64,000 nucleotides of DNA, from NCBI RefSeq assembly GCF_018614615.1, contig NZ_JAGGOK010000069.1:1-64000 (forward strand). Reading direction: 5' to 3'. Source of the DNA: Streptomyces sp. ISL-100. GTDB lineage: Bacteria; Actinomycetota; Actinomycetes; Streptomycetales; Streptomycetaceae. Under the pieces are notes generated by a model. It saw nothing but the letters and a program-made list of their open reading frames with translations, did not search any database and was not told the origin of the DNA. Shown piece after piece: positions 29,129 to 37,992 of this stretch (position 1 is the stretch's first letter; each line of letters starts with the position of its first letter). The translations under genes and the position numbers were made by a program.

Positions 29129-29210
29129 GAGGGACGAGCCTACGGGGTTCACAGCCCGGCGCGGTCCCCGGGGCGGTCCCCGGGCAGTGTCGGCGCGGGT
29201 GCCTGCGGCG

Positions 29211-29308
29211 CTTTCCCCTACCCGCCCCTTCCCGGCTGTGACCATTTGCGGCTCCGCCGCGTGAGCGGCTCCGCCCCAGACCCGGTCCTCACACGCAGGA
29301 CGGGCTGA
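29211..29308. repeat. Dispersed intergenic repeat, third locus
   Basis: CCCCTACCCGCCCCTTCCC at 29216-29234, a GGCTCCGCC palindrome, then CCGGTCCTCACACGC and GGACGGGCTG repeat the forward copy at 15.9 kb with few changes. It lies between the NYN gene stop and the ABC ATPase start, both on the minus strand, so here it is not between convergent genes. Confidence 0.85.
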
Positions 29309-29334
29309 CGATCGCGGGGCCACCCACCCGCCCC

Positions 29335-30705
29335 CTACTCCCCCGCCGTCACATGCTCCGCCGCGGCCCGTACGTCGATCTCTCGCCAGAAGCCCGCCCT
29401 GATCGCGTACCGGTCGTGCTCGTCGATCTGGTCGTCCTTGTGCGCGAGCAGCCCGAACCGTGCCGCGTACCGCAGCAGTTCACCGTCGATCCGGTGCGGA
29501 ATCCTCGGGTACATCGTCGACAGCTTCTGCGTGTGGCCGGGGTCCGGCAGTCGTTCCATCCATCGTCGGGCGAAGACCTGGCCGACCTCGAACGGGTCAC
29601 CGCCGACCGTCGTGATGTCCTCTTCACGGTCCGCCCAGCGCTGTTCCGCGCTGGTCAGCTGCGCCAGCGTCGGCAGCGAGGCGGTCTCGGCCGGCTCGCC
29701 GAGCGCACTGCCGTTGCCCGGACGCTCCGCCCAGCCCTTGTCGGACGACCAGCGCAAGGTGGCCCCGGTGGCGGCGCCCGCCGCCGGGGCGGTGTTCGGA
29801 TGCGGATGCTGCGCCGCCTGCGTGCCGGGCCCGCGCAGGCTCGCGAGGTCCTTCGGGGTCGGCACGCCCTTGGTGCCGTGCGCCGGATGCGCCCCCTCCT
29901 CGGAACCGTTCGCAGCGCCGGCGGACGCGGGAGCCGGCGGGGCGGCGGGATCCGCGGCCCCTGCGGACCCGTTCCGTGCGGCGCCCGCACCCGCCGCTTC
30001 CGCCTCGGCCCGCGCCTGAGCCTGGGTGTGCGCCGCCCGCTCGGCCCGCTCCGCTCGCTCCGCCGAAGCTGCGAGCGCCGACTCCGGCAGCGGCGCCGAC
30101 AGAATCGCGGCGATCTCCGGCCGCGGCACCGGTGGCGGAGCGCAGATCCCGGTGAGGTCCTTCGCCCGTACGGCCTTGGTGATCCAGACGCGGTCCAGGA
30201 CACGCCGCTCGTCGGCCTCGGCGACCAGGTCCTCGGACTGGTTGTAGTCCCCGTCGGCGGCCTGCACGGCCCACAGGTGCACCGCTACGCCGTGCTCCTT
30301 CGCGGACATCAGCCCCGGTAGCAGATCCCCGTCCCCGGTCACCAGCACAATGTCCGAGCAGGCGCGATTTCTGGCCAGCTCGGTCAGCTCCGCGTGCATC
30401 GCCGCATCGACGCCCTTCTGCGCCCACCGCCCGTCGCTCCGGGTCAGAGCGCCGAGCCTGACCGTCACGCGCGGCATGACGCGCAGCCGCCGGTGCTCGG
30501 GCTGCGGAACGCGGTCGGGCGCGCCGTCGAACCAGTAGATGCGAAGCAGCGGCTGTTCCGTATCCGCTTCGGCCCGTTCTCGCAGGCCCTGGATGAGGGC
30601 CGCGTGATCCACGGTGATGCGGGAGCGGGCCGGTTCTCCGGCGAGCAGGCTCGCGGCGGCGCCCAGCAGGTAGCCGGCGTCCACCAGGACGACGCAGCGG
30701 TCCAC
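29335..30705 (-). CDS. NYN-domain (PIN-like) protein
   Basis: Protein of 456 residues. Residues 1-175 form a NYN/PIN-like nuclease domain: CVVLVDAGYLLGAAASLL with the first catalytic Asp, WAQKGVDAAMHAELTEL, and DIVLVTGDGDLLPGLMSAKEHG with the second Asp pair. A long Ala/Glu/Pro-rich linker follows (about 210-360). A conserved C-terminal domain (QVFARRWMERLPDP, MYPRIPHRIDGELLRYAARFG) ends the protein. NYN domains are predicted metal-dependent RNases, so RNA cleavage is likely but unproven. The GTG at 30705 is preferred because AGAGGGTGG lies about seven bases upstream; another GTG is nine bases before it. It diverges from a small Lys-rich protein gene. Confidence 0.9.
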   Translation of the reverse strand: MDRCVVLVDAGYLLGAAASLLAGEPARSRITVDHAALIQGLRERAEADTEQPLLRIYWFDGAPDRVPQPEHRRLRVMPRVTVRLGALTRSDGRWAQKGVDAAMHAELTELARNRACSDIVLVTGDGDLLPGLMSAKEHGVAVHLWAVQAADGDYNQSEDLVAEADERRVLDRVWITKAVRAKDLTGICAPPPVPRPEIAAILSAPLPESALAASAERAERAERAAHTQAQARAEAEAAGAGAARNGSAGAADPAAPPAPASAGAANGSEEGAHPAHGTKGVPTPKDLASLRGPGTQAAQHPHPNTAPAAGAATGATLRWSSDKGWAERPGNGSALGEPAETASLPTLAQLTSAEQRWADREEDITTVGGDPFEVGQVFARRWMERLPDPGHTQKLSTMYPRIPHRIDGELLRYAARFGLLAHKDDQIDEHDRYAIRAGFWREIDVRAAAEHVTAGE

Positions 30706-30987
30706 GCGTTCCACCCTCTTTCGGGAACCTCGGGATCGAAAGGTGCTCAGGTGCTTCGGCAGTGCTTGAGGAGTGCTTTGGGAGTGCATCAGGCTTCGGG
30801 CTTCCTTCGAGTCTGCCCGACTGCGTAAGGGTTAACGGCCGGAACTCGATCATCGGCGTGGCGGATGCCGAAGTTGCTTCACAACAGCCCCAATTACGCA
30901 CGGTAATGATCCAAAATGCGAGCTATGTCGCGCTGTGTGAATCTGGTCCCGGCCCTGGCCCCCAGAACCCCCACAGGAGGCAGCACC

Positions 30988-31167
30988 ATGGCCAAGAACA
31001 AGAATCGCAAGCAGGGCGCCCAACAGGACCGCGCGTCCTCGGTGGTGCGTGGAACCGAGCAGGCCAAGGACAGTGCCTTCGAGTCCCACGCCCAGCCGCA
31101 GACGCACGCTCAGGGCAGCCCTGCTGATGTTGCCCGTAAGCACCAGCGGCGCTTCGGCCACAACTGA
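30988..31167 (+). CDS. Small Lys/Gln-rich conserved protein
   Basis: A 59-residue hydrophilic protein beginning MAKNKNRKQGAQQDR and ending with ARKHQRRFGHN. The ribosome binding site AGGAGG at 30975-30980 is ideal, eight bases before the ATG, and a strong terminator follows. This marks a real monocistronic gene despite its size. It has no Cys, Trp or predicted structure and looks disordered. I recall similar 'MAKNKNRK' proteins across Streptomyces, with no known function. It could bind RNA or ribosomes because of its charge, but that is a guess. Confidence 0.85.
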   Translation: MAKNKNRKQGAQQDRASSVVRGTEQAKDSAFESHAQPQTHAQGSPADVARKHQRRFGHN

Positions 31168-31178
31168 TCACGCCGCGT

Positions 31179-31202
31179 AAGTACGTAGCGAAGTACGTAG
31201 CG
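31179..31202 (+). repeat. Tandem 12-mer
   Basis: AAGTACGTAGCG occurs twice in perfect tandem (31179-31190 and 31191-31202), between the stop of the small Lys-rich gene and its terminator hairpin. It is probably slippage debris. Confidence 0.8.
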
Positions 31203-31203
31203 C

Positions 31204-31241
31204 AGAAGGGGCACACCCGTGACGACGGGTGTGCCCCTTCT
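31204..31241. terminator. Perfect 17-bp bidirectional terminator hairpin
   Basis: The arms 31204-31220 and 31225-31241 are perfectly complementary over 17 bp with a GACG loop. It separates the convergent small Lys-rich gene and dnaE and probably stops both transcripts. Confidence 0.92.
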
Positions 31242-31258
31242 CAGTGCGTGCTCGGCCC

Positions 31259-34200
31259 TCAGCCCGCCAGGCAGGACGGGCCGAGCAGCACCTTCAGGTC
31301 CCCGAAGAGCGCCGGGTCCGGCTGCACGCGGTGCCGGTCGAGCCGCAGCACCGTCGTCTTGCGCGCCCCCTGGAGCTTGATCCGGACCTCCGTGTTGCCC
31401 CGGTGGTGCTTGAGGATCTCGCCGAGCTTGGTGACCATCGGCGGCGTCACCTTCACCGTCGGGATGGTGAGGACCACGGGCGCGTTGGTCCCGGCCGAAG
31501 AGACGTCCGGGACCATCAGCTCCATCGCGACCAGCCGCGGAATGTCCTCGCGCTTGTCGAGCCGGCCCTTGACGAAGACCACGGTGTCCTCGACGAGCTG
31601 GGTCGAGACCAGCTGGTACGTCGCCGGGAAGAACATGCACTCGATGGAGCCGGCCAGGTCCTCGACGGTCGCGATCGCCCAGGCGTTGCCCTGCTTGGTC
31701 ATCTTGCGCTGGAGGCCGGAGATGATGCCGCCGATGGTGACGATCGCGCCGTCGGAGTGCTCACCGCCGGTGAGTTGCGAGATCGCGGCGTCGGCCTTGT
31801 CGCTCAGGACATGCTCGATGCCGAAGAGGGGGTGGTCCGAGACGTACAGGCCGAGCATCTCGCGCTCCTGCGCGAGCAGGTACGACTTCTCCCACTCGAT
31901 GTCGGAGAACTCCACATCCAGCCCGAAGCCCGGCTCGTCGCTCTCCTCCTCGCCCATGCCGCCGAAGAGGTCGAACTGCCCCTCCGCCTCCTTGCGCTTG
32001 ACCTGCACCACGTTGTCGATCATCGGCTCGTGGTGCGCGACGAGGCCCTTGCGGGTGTGCCCCATCTCGTCGAAGGCACCGGCCTTGATGAGCGATTCGA
32101 CGGTCCGCTTGTTGCAGACGACCGCTTCCACCTTGTCGAGGAAGTCGGGGAAGGAGCTGTACTTCCCCTTCGCTTTCCGGCACCGGATGATCGAGTCCAC
32201 AACGTTCTGACCGACGTTACGAATGGCGGTCAGGCCGAAAAGGATCACGTCGTCGCCCTGCGCGGCGAAGTTCGACTGCGACTCGTTCACATTCGGCGGC
32301 AGCACCTTGATGCCCATGCGCCGGCACTCGTTCAGGTAGACGGCCGACTTGTCCTTGTCGTCCTTGACGGAGGTCAGCAGCGCCGCCATGTACTCGGCGG
32401 GATAGTTCGCCTTGAGGTACGCCGTCCAGTAGGTGACCAGCCCGTACGCCGACGAGTGCGCCTTGTTGAACGCGTATCCGGCGAAGGGGACCAGCACGTC
32501 CCACAGCGCCTGGATCGCCGCGTCGGAGTACCCCTTCTTCTTCGCGCCCGCCTGGAAGAGGACGAAGTTCTTCTGAAGCTCGTCGGGCTTCTTCTTGCCC
32601 ATCACGCGGCGCAGGATGTCGGCCTCGCCGAGCGAGTAACCGGCGATGATCTGCGCGGCCTTCTGCACCTGCTCCTGGTACACGATCAGGCCGTGGGTGA
32701 GGCCGAGGACCTCCTTGAGAGGCTCCTCCAGCTCCGGGTGGATCGGCGTGATCTCCTGCTGGCCGTTCTTGCGCAGCGCGTAGTTCGTGTGCGAGTTCAT
32801 GCCCATCGGGCCCGGCCGGTACAGGGCCGAGACGGCGGAAATGTCCTCGAAGTTGTCGGGCTTCATCAGCCGCAGCAGGGACCGCATCGGGCCGCCGTCG
32901 AACTGGAACACGCCGAGCGTGTCACCGCGGCACAGCAGCTCGTACGTCGCGGGGTCGTCCAGCGGGAGGCTGAGCAGCTCCAGGTCGATGCCCTTGTTGG
33001 ACTTCACCATCTTGACGGCGTCGTCCATGATGGTGAGGTTGCGCAGGCCGAGGAAGTCCATCTTCAGCAGGCCGAGCGACTCGCAGCTCGGGTAGTCCCA
33101 CTGCGTGATCGTCACGCCGTCGGTGTGCCGCACCCACACCGGCACATGATCCGTGATCGTCTCGCTGGACATGATCACGCCGGCCGCGTGCACACCCATC
33201 TGCCGGACCAGGCCCTCGACACCCTTTGCCGTGTCGATGACCTTCTTCACGTCCGGCTCGTTCTCGTACATCCCCCGGATCTCGCCCGCCTCGCTGTAGC
33301 GAGGGTGCTTCGGGTCGGTGATGCCGTTGAGGTCGATGCCCTTGCCGAGTACGTCGGCGGGCATGGCCTTGGTGAGCCGGTCGCCCATCGCGTACGGGTA
33401 GCCCAGGACACGCGCGGAGTCCTTGATCGCGTTCTTGGCCTTGATCTTTCCGTACGTGCCGATCATGGCGACCTTGTCGGCGCCGTACTTCTCCGTCACA
33501 TACCGGATCACCTCGCCACGCCTGCGCTCGTCGAAGTCGATGTCGACGTCGGGCATGGAGATGCGCTCAGGGTTGAGGAACCGCTCGAAGATCAGGCCGT
33601 GCTCGATCGGGTCGAGGTCGGTGATGCCCATGGCGTACGCGACGATCGAACCGGCCGCGGAGCCACGCCCAGGGCCGACCGCGATGCCGTTGTTCTTCGC
33701 CCACATGATGAAGTCGGCGACCACGAGGAAGTACCCCGGGAAGCCCATGTCGATGATGATCTTCATCTCGTACTCGACCTGCTGGAGCCGGTCTTCCGGG
33801 ATGCCGTTCGGGTAACGCCGGGCCATGCCGCGCATGGTCTCCTCGCGGAACCACGTCACCTCGGTGTACCCCTCGGGCACATCGAACTTGGGCATCAGGT
33901 TCCGCTCCTGGAACCAGCCCTCCGTGTCGATCTGCTGCGCGACCAGGAGCGTGTTGGCGCAGCCCTCCTGCCAGGCGTCGGAGGAGTCGACGGCGTACAT
34001 CTCGTCGGTCGACTTCAGGTAGTAGCCGGTGCCGTCGAAGCGGAAGCGGTCCGGGTCGGAGAGGTTCTTGCCGGTCTGGATGCACAGCAGCGCGTCGTGC
34101 GCGGTCGCCTCGTTGGCGTAGGTGTAGTGCGAGTCGTTCGTGACGAGCGGCGGGATGTTGAGCTTCTTGCCGATCTCCAGCAAGCCGTCACGGACCCGGC

Positions 34201-34798
34201 GCTCGATCTCGATGCCGTGGTCCATCAGCTCCAGGAAGTACTTGCCCTCACCGAAGATGTCTTTGTAGTCCGACGCCGCCTGCACTGCCTCGTCGAACTG
34301 CCCGAGCCGCAGCCGCGTCTGCACCTCGCCCGACGGACACCCGGTGGAGGCGATCAGGCCCTCCGACCACTGGGAGATCGTCTCCTTGTCCATGCGCGGC
34401 CACTTCGTCAGCCAGCCCTCGGCGTACGCGTCCGAGGAGAGCCGGAAGAGGTTGTGCAGGCCAGTCTTGTTCGCCGCCCAGATCGTCTTGTGCGTATATC
34501 CACCGGAACCGGACACGTCGTCGCGCTTCTGATGCGGCTGACCCCACTGGATGCGCCGCTTGTTGCGCCGCGACTCGGGGGCGACGTACGCCTCGATGCC
34601 GATGATCGGCGTCACACCCGCCTTCTTCGCCGAATGGAAGAAGTCGTACGCCCCGTGCAGGTTGCCGTGGTCGGTCATCGCGATGTGCGACATGCCCATC
34701 TCGTTGCAGGCCTCGAACATGTCCTTGAGCCGCGCGGCACCGTCCAGCAGCGAGTACTGGGTGTGAACGTGGAGGTGCGTAAAGGGCGGCTTGGTCAC
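31259..34798 (-). CDS. dnaE: DNA polymerase III alpha subunit (DnaE1)
   Basis: Replicative polymerase of 1179 residues. The N-terminal PHP domain starts with FTHLHVHTQYSLLDGAARL and contains AMTDHGNLHGAYDF. The palm has GPGRGSAAGS and MPDVDIDFDERRR, with catalytic Asp residues near 410-420, and GYAFNKAHSSAYGLVTY. The C-terminal third holds the tandem helix-hairpin-helix, the OB fold (IVTIGGIISGLQRKMTKQG) and the tau-binding end. The GTG at 34798 with GGAGG eight bases upstream gives the normal family length. The longer frame reads into the divergent promoter region. It is the essential DnaE1 type rather than the error-prone DnaE2, judged by length and motifs. Confidence 0.98.
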   Translation of the reverse strand: MTKPPFTHLHVHTQYSLLDGAARLKDMFEACNEMGMSHIAMTDHGNLHGAYDFFHSAKKAGVTPIIGIEAYVAPESRRNKRRIQWGQPHQKRDDVSGSGGYTHKTIWAANKTGLHNLFRLSSDAYAEGWLTKWPRMDKETISQWSEGLIASTGCPSGEVQTRLRLGQFDEAVQAASDYKDIFGEGKYFLELMDHGIEIERRVRDGLLEIGKKLNIPPLVTNDSHYTYANEATAHDALLCIQTGKNLSDPDRFRFDGTGYYLKSTDEMYAVDSSDAWQEGCANTLLVAQQIDTEGWFQERNLMPKFDVPEGYTEVTWFREETMRGMARRYPNGIPEDRLQQVEYEMKIIIDMGFPGYFLVVADFIMWAKNNGIAVGPGRGSAAGSIVAYAMGITDLDPIEHGLIFERFLNPERISMPDVDIDFDERRRGEVIRYVTEKYGADKVAMIGTYGKIKAKNAIKDSARVLGYPYAMGDRLTKAMPADVLGKGIDLNGITDPKHPRYSEAGEIRGMYENEPDVKKVIDTAKGVEGLVRQMGVHAAGVIMSSETITDHVPVWVRHTDGVTITQWDYPSCESLGLLKMDFLGLRNLTIMDDAVKMVKSNKGIDLELLSLPLDDPATYELLCRGDTLGVFQFDGGPMRSLLRLMKPDNFEDISAVSALYRPGPMGMNSHTNYALRKNGQQEITPIHPELEEPLKEVLGLTHGLIVYQEQVQKAAQIIAGYSLGEADILRRVMGKKKPDELQKNFVLFQAGAKKKGYSDAAIQALWDVLVPFAGYAFNKAHSSAYGLVTYWTAYLKANYPAEYMAALLTSVKDDKDKSAVYLNECRRMGIKVLPPNVNESQSNFAAQGDDVILFGLTAIRNVGQNVVDSIIRCRKAKGKYSSFPDFLDKVEAVVCNKRTVESLIKAGAFDEMGHTRKGLVAHHEPMIDNVVQVKRKEAEGQFDLFGGMGEEESDEPGFGLDVEFSDIEWEKSYLLAQEREMLGLYVSDHPLFGIEHVLSDKADAAISQLTGGEHSDGAIVTIGGIISGLQRKMTKQGNAWAIATVEDLAGSIECMFFPATYQLVSTQLVEDTVVFVKGRLDKREDIPRLVAMELMVPDVSSAGTNAPVVLTIPTVKVTPPMVTKLGEILKHHRGNTEVRIKLQGARKTTVLRLDRHRVQPDPALFGDLKVLLGPSCLAG

Positions 34799-34966
34799 GG
34801 TGAAGGCCTCCGGCAAAACGGTCGGTGACAGGTTGGGTGGACAGCTCGGAAGTCTACTTCGGCGGACTGACAACGAGGGGGCACTCACGAGTACGGTCAG
34901 GCGTTGGAAACAGGGAATGCCCTGTCCTTTTTGTCAAAGACGTCATGCACCAGGAGGCAACCGGCG

Positions 34967-36292
34967 ATGTCGGTCCAGCAGACAGACGCCGCTCAGCGCG
35001 GCGAGCAGATCCTCGCCGTCTTCGAGACCTCGTTCGGCAGGCTTCTGGCCGCCGACCCAGCCGCCTTCCGGGTCAAGTTCCGCAAGATGGCCGCCTCCGC
35101 CTTCGCCTTCTACCGGGGCACGGCCGGCCTGTTCTACGCCGACCTCGAGCGCGAGCAGAACGCCGGCCCGTACCTGGACGAGCGCACCGGGCGGGTGTGG
35201 ATCCACGGCGACCTGCACGCCGAGAACTTCGGCACCTACATGGACTCCCAGGGCCGGCTGATCTTCAACGTCAACGACTTCGACGAGGCGTACGTCGGCC
35301 CCTTCACCTGGGACCTCAAGCGCTTCGCCGCCTCCGTCGCGCTCATCGGCTACACCAAGGCCCTCAGCGACGACCAGATCACCGATCTGGTGCTGACCTA
35401 CGCCGCCGCCTACCGCGAGCGCATCCACGCCCTGGCGACCGGAGCGAAGAACGACGAGGTGCCGCCCTTCACCTTGGACACGGCCGAGGGCCCGCTGCTC
35501 GGCGCGCTGCGCTCCGCCCGGTCGCTGACCCGCTTCGGGCTGCTCGAATCGATGACCGAGATCCGCGACTTCGAGCGCCGCTTCGCCCCCGACGGCGGCT
35601 CGATCGACCTCGACGCCGCCACCCGCTACAAGGTCCTGGCGGCCTTCGACGGCTACCTGGAGACGCTGCCCGAGTCCAGCCTGACCCGCCCCGAGTCCTA
35701 CCGGGTGAAGGACGTCGTCGGGCGGCGCGGCATCGGCATCGGCTCCGCCGGGCTGCCCTCGTACAACATCCTGCTCGAAGGCAACAGCGACGCCCTCGAG
35801 AACGACGTCGTGATCTACATGAAGCAGGCGCAGACCCCGGCGGTCTCCCGGCACATCACCGACAGCGCTGTCCGCGAGTATTTCCAGCACGAGGGCCACC
35901 GCACGGTGATCTCGCAGCGCGCCCTCCAGGCGCACGCGGACCCGTGGCTGGGCTGGACCGAGCTGGACGGGGCGGGGCAGCTGGTCGCGGAGGTCTCGCC
36001 GTACGCCGTGGACCTGGACTGGTCGGACATCGACGACCTGGAGGAGATCGCGGCGGTCGTCGCCGACCTCGGCAGGGCGACCGCCACCATGCACTCGGCG
36101 GCGGACGACGAGAGCGGCCACTCACTGGTGCCGTTCTCCACCGAGCGCGCGATCGACGCGGCGATCGCGGGCGACGAGGACAGCTTCGGGGACCTGCTGG
36201 TGGACTTCGCGCACTCCTACGGAGCGCGGGCGCGGGCCGACCACCAGATCTTCGTCGACCTGTTCCGCAACGGCCGGATCCCGGGGCTCTGA
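34967..36292 (+). CDS. DUF2252 domain-containing protein
   Basis: Protein of 441 residues of the DUF2252 family, which has a distant protein-kinase/aminoglycoside-phosphotransferase-like fold. Visible motifs are VWIHGDLHAENFGTYMDSQG (kinase-like HGDxHxxN), IFNVNDFDEAYVGPFTWDLKRF (DFD-like metal motif) and VVGRRGIGIGSAGLPSYNILLEG (Gly-rich loop) with VIYMKQAQ. Phosphotransfer is therefore plausible, but the substrate is unknown. The ATG at 34967 has AGGAGG nine bases upstream, and the 21 residues available before it look non-coding. It is divergent from dnaE across 168 bases. It appears monocistronic. Confidence 0.93.
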   Translation: MSVQQTDAAQRGEQILAVFETSFGRLLAADPAAFRVKFRKMAASAFAFYRGTAGLFYADLEREQNAGPYLDERTGRVWIHGDLHAENFGTYMDSQGRLIFNVNDFDEAYVGPFTWDLKRFAASVALIGYTKALSDDQITDLVLTYAAAYRERIHALATGAKNDEVPPFTLDTAEGPLLGALRSARSLTRFGLLESMTEIRDFERRFAPDGGSIDLDAATRYKVLAAFDGYLETLPESSLTRPESYRVKDVVGRRGIGIGSAGLPSYNILLEGNSDALENDVVIYMKQAQTPAVSRHITDSAVREYFQHEGHRTVISQRALQAHADPWLGWTELDGAGQLVAEVSPYAVDLDWSDIDDLEEIAAVVADLGRATATMHSAADDESGHSLVPFSTERAIDAAIAGDEDSFGDLLVDFAHSYGARARADHQIFVDLFRNGRIPGL

Positions 36293-36352
36293 CCGACCAC
36301 CCGGCACGGCCTTAGGGCTCTCTTACAGCAACCCGTGGCAAACTCACGAGCT

Positions 36353-37051
36353 ATGGACGTATCGGGGACGCAGCTGAGGGCGGTGCGGGCGGCGCTTTTC
36401 ACCGCCCTCGTCGTCACGCTCTCCGCCGCGTCCCATGTGCTGCTCTCCCGGGTCCCGCTGCCGCTGACCGTGGTGGCCGGGATCGCGGCCGCCGTGTTCG
36501 CCGTCGCGTACGCACTGGCGGGCCGGGAGCGCGGCTTCGGCGCCATCGCGGGTCTGCTCGTACCACTGGAGCTGGCCGCCGACACGGTCTTCACCACCGG
36601 ACAGCACCTCTGTTACGGGGCTGCCGGCGGCCCGGTCGCGGGCTCATTGCGCTCGGTCGGGTTCGACATGCTGTGCGGCGGCGGTGCGAAGGGCGAGCTC
36701 GGTGCTCCGCTCGTACGGGTCACGGGTCCCCAGGAGAGCGCCGCCGCCCTCCTCAGCTCCCCCGATCCCGCCCTGCCCTGGCTGCTGCTCGCCGCGCACA
36801 TCGCGGTGGGGCTGCTCGCCGCGGCCTGGCTGCGGCGCGGTGAGGCGGCGCTCGCCGGGCTGGTGCGGACCGTGGCCGCGTTCACCTTCCGGCCGCTGCT
36901 GATCGCAGTCGCCGCGACCGGCGCGGCCCACTGGCCCGTACGCCGCGCGGCTCGGCCCGCCCGCCGGGTCCGTACCGTCTCCCCCGGCCGGCTGTTCGTG
37001 CACTCCGTAGGACGCAGGGGGCCGCCGCGCTCGGCATGCGTTTTCGCCTGA
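36353..37051 (+). CDS. Membrane protein of unknown function preceding DsbA-like gene
   Basis: Protein of 232 residues with about five transmembrane helices (AALFTALVVTLSAASHVLL, LTVVAGIAAAVFAVAYALAG, FGAIAGLLVPLELAADTVF, WLLLAAHIAVGLLAAAWL and FRPLLIAVAATGAAHW). Three Cys residues or so, including GQHLCYGAAGG and GFDMLCGGGAKG, lie in the central loop. The Arg-rich C-terminus is cytoplasmic. It is followed after 49 bases by a DsbA-like gene, a pairing I know from other Streptomyces; it might serve as its membrane partner, though no VKOR or DsbB motif is seen. I chose the ATG at 36353 (MDVSGTQLRAVR); one 18 bases upstream is possible. Confidence 0.8.
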   Translation: MDVSGTQLRAVRAALFTALVVTLSAASHVLLSRVPLPLTVVAGIAAAVFAVAYALAGRERGFGAIAGLLVPLELAADTVFTTGQHLCYGAAGGPVAGSLRSVGFDMLCGGGAKGELGAPLVRVTGPQESAAALLSSPDPALPWLLLAAHIAVGLLAAAWLRRGEAALAGLVRTVAAFTFRPLLIAVAATGAAHWPVRRAARPARRVRTVSPGRLFVHSVGRRGPPRSACVFA

Positions 37052-37100
37052 GCCCAGCAGCCCTCCAGCCCCCCTAGTCCCCCGTACGGAGAACACCACC

Positions 37101-37907
37101 ATGAGTGCACGCAACAACCAGGCCAACAAGGCAGCGGCCCGCGAGCGGCTGCGCGCCGAGCGCGAGCGCCAGGCCAAGAAGGACAGGACCCGCCGCCAGC
37201 TGATCGTCGCCCTTTCGATCGTCGGCGTCCTGGCGGTGGCCGGCGGCGTCGGATACGGCGTCATGCAGGCGAACAAGCCCTCCGCCTGGGAGGCCGCCAA
37301 GAACGAGAAGCAGATCACCGCTCCGGCGAACACCGAGGGCACGACCGTCGTTGTCGGCAAGAAGGACGCCAAGAAGACGCTGGAGCTGTACGAGGACTCG
37401 CGCTGCCCCGTCTGTGCGACGTTCGAGCAGGCCAACGGCGAGACGATCAAGAAGGACGTCGACGCGGGCAAGTACAAGGTCAAGTACATCGGCGCCACCT
37501 TCATCGACACGACCATCCCCGGCGAGGGCTCGCGGAACGCGCTGAGCGCGCTGGGCGCCGCGCTGGACGTCAGCCCCGAGGCGTTCCTGGAGTACAAGGG
37601 CGCGCTGTACTCGCAGAAGAACCACCCCGCGGAGCAGGACGACAAGTTCGCCAAGGACGACTACCTGATCAAGGTGGCCGACGAGGTGGACGCCCTCAAG
37701 GGGAACAAGAAGTTCCAGCAGAACGTGCAGGACGGCACCTTCGACGCCTGGGCGCTGAAGATGTCGGACACCTTCGACAAGAGCGGCGTGAAGGGCACGC
37801 CGACGCTCAAGATGGACGGCAAGAAGGTCACCGGTTCGGACGGCGAGAACCCGCCCATGACGCCCGCGGAGTTCAAGACCGCGATCGACAAGGCCCTCAA
37901 GGCGTAG
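37101..37907 (+). CDS. DsbA-like thioredoxin-fold protein, membrane-anchored
   Basis: Protein of 268 residues. A basic coiled N-terminus (AAARERLRAERERQAKKD) leads into one membrane anchor (LIVALSIVGVLAVAGGVGYG, residues 34-53). The thioredoxin domain follows with the active site SRCPVCATFEQ and the cis-Pro loop VKGTPTLKMDGKK. It is the same architecture as the protein at 7.1-8.1 kb but lacks the Pro-rich tail. The presumed role is thiol oxidation or isomerisation of exported proteins. Unlike E. coli DsbA (CPHC) the dipeptide is Pro-Val. It is probably co-expressed with the preceding membrane protein and ends just before a hairpin. Confidence 0.92.
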   Translation: MSARNNQANKAAARERLRAERERQAKKDRTRRQLIVALSIVGVLAVAGGVGYGVMQANKPSAWEAAKNEKQITAPANTEGTTVVVGKKDAKKTLELYEDSRCPVCATFEQANGETIKKDVDAGKYKVKYIGATFIDTTIPGEGSRNALSALGAALDVSPEAFLEYKGALYSQKNHPAEQDDKFAKDDYLIKVADEVDALKGNKKFQQNVQDGTFDAWALKMSDTFDKSGVKGTPTLKMDGKKVTGSDGENPPMTPAEFKTAIDKALKA

Positions 37908-37927
37908 CGGCGGCACGACACTTCACC

Positions 37928-37965
37928 CAAGGGTGGGCGAACATTCTTGCGTTTGCCCACCCTTG
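37928..37965. promoter_or_regulatory. Hairpin / possible PhoP operator upstream of phoD
   Basis: Arms 37928-37942 and 37951-37965 pair over 15 bp with one mismatch. It lies 20 bases after the DsbA-like stop, as a terminator would, but also only 27 bases before the phoD GTG. The repeated GTTCGCCC/GTTTGCCC/CTTCACCC strings resemble PHO-box units. It may be terminator, operator or both. Confidence 0.55.
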
Positions 37966-37992
37966 AGCCGTACTGATCAGTAATGTACGGCC

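Noticed and set aside
31229-34828. A 1199-residue forward open frame antisense to dnaE
   Set aside because: It is rich in Arg, His, Val and Asp with no domain pattern, as expected for a shadow of DnaE. No ribosome binding site or known motif was seen.
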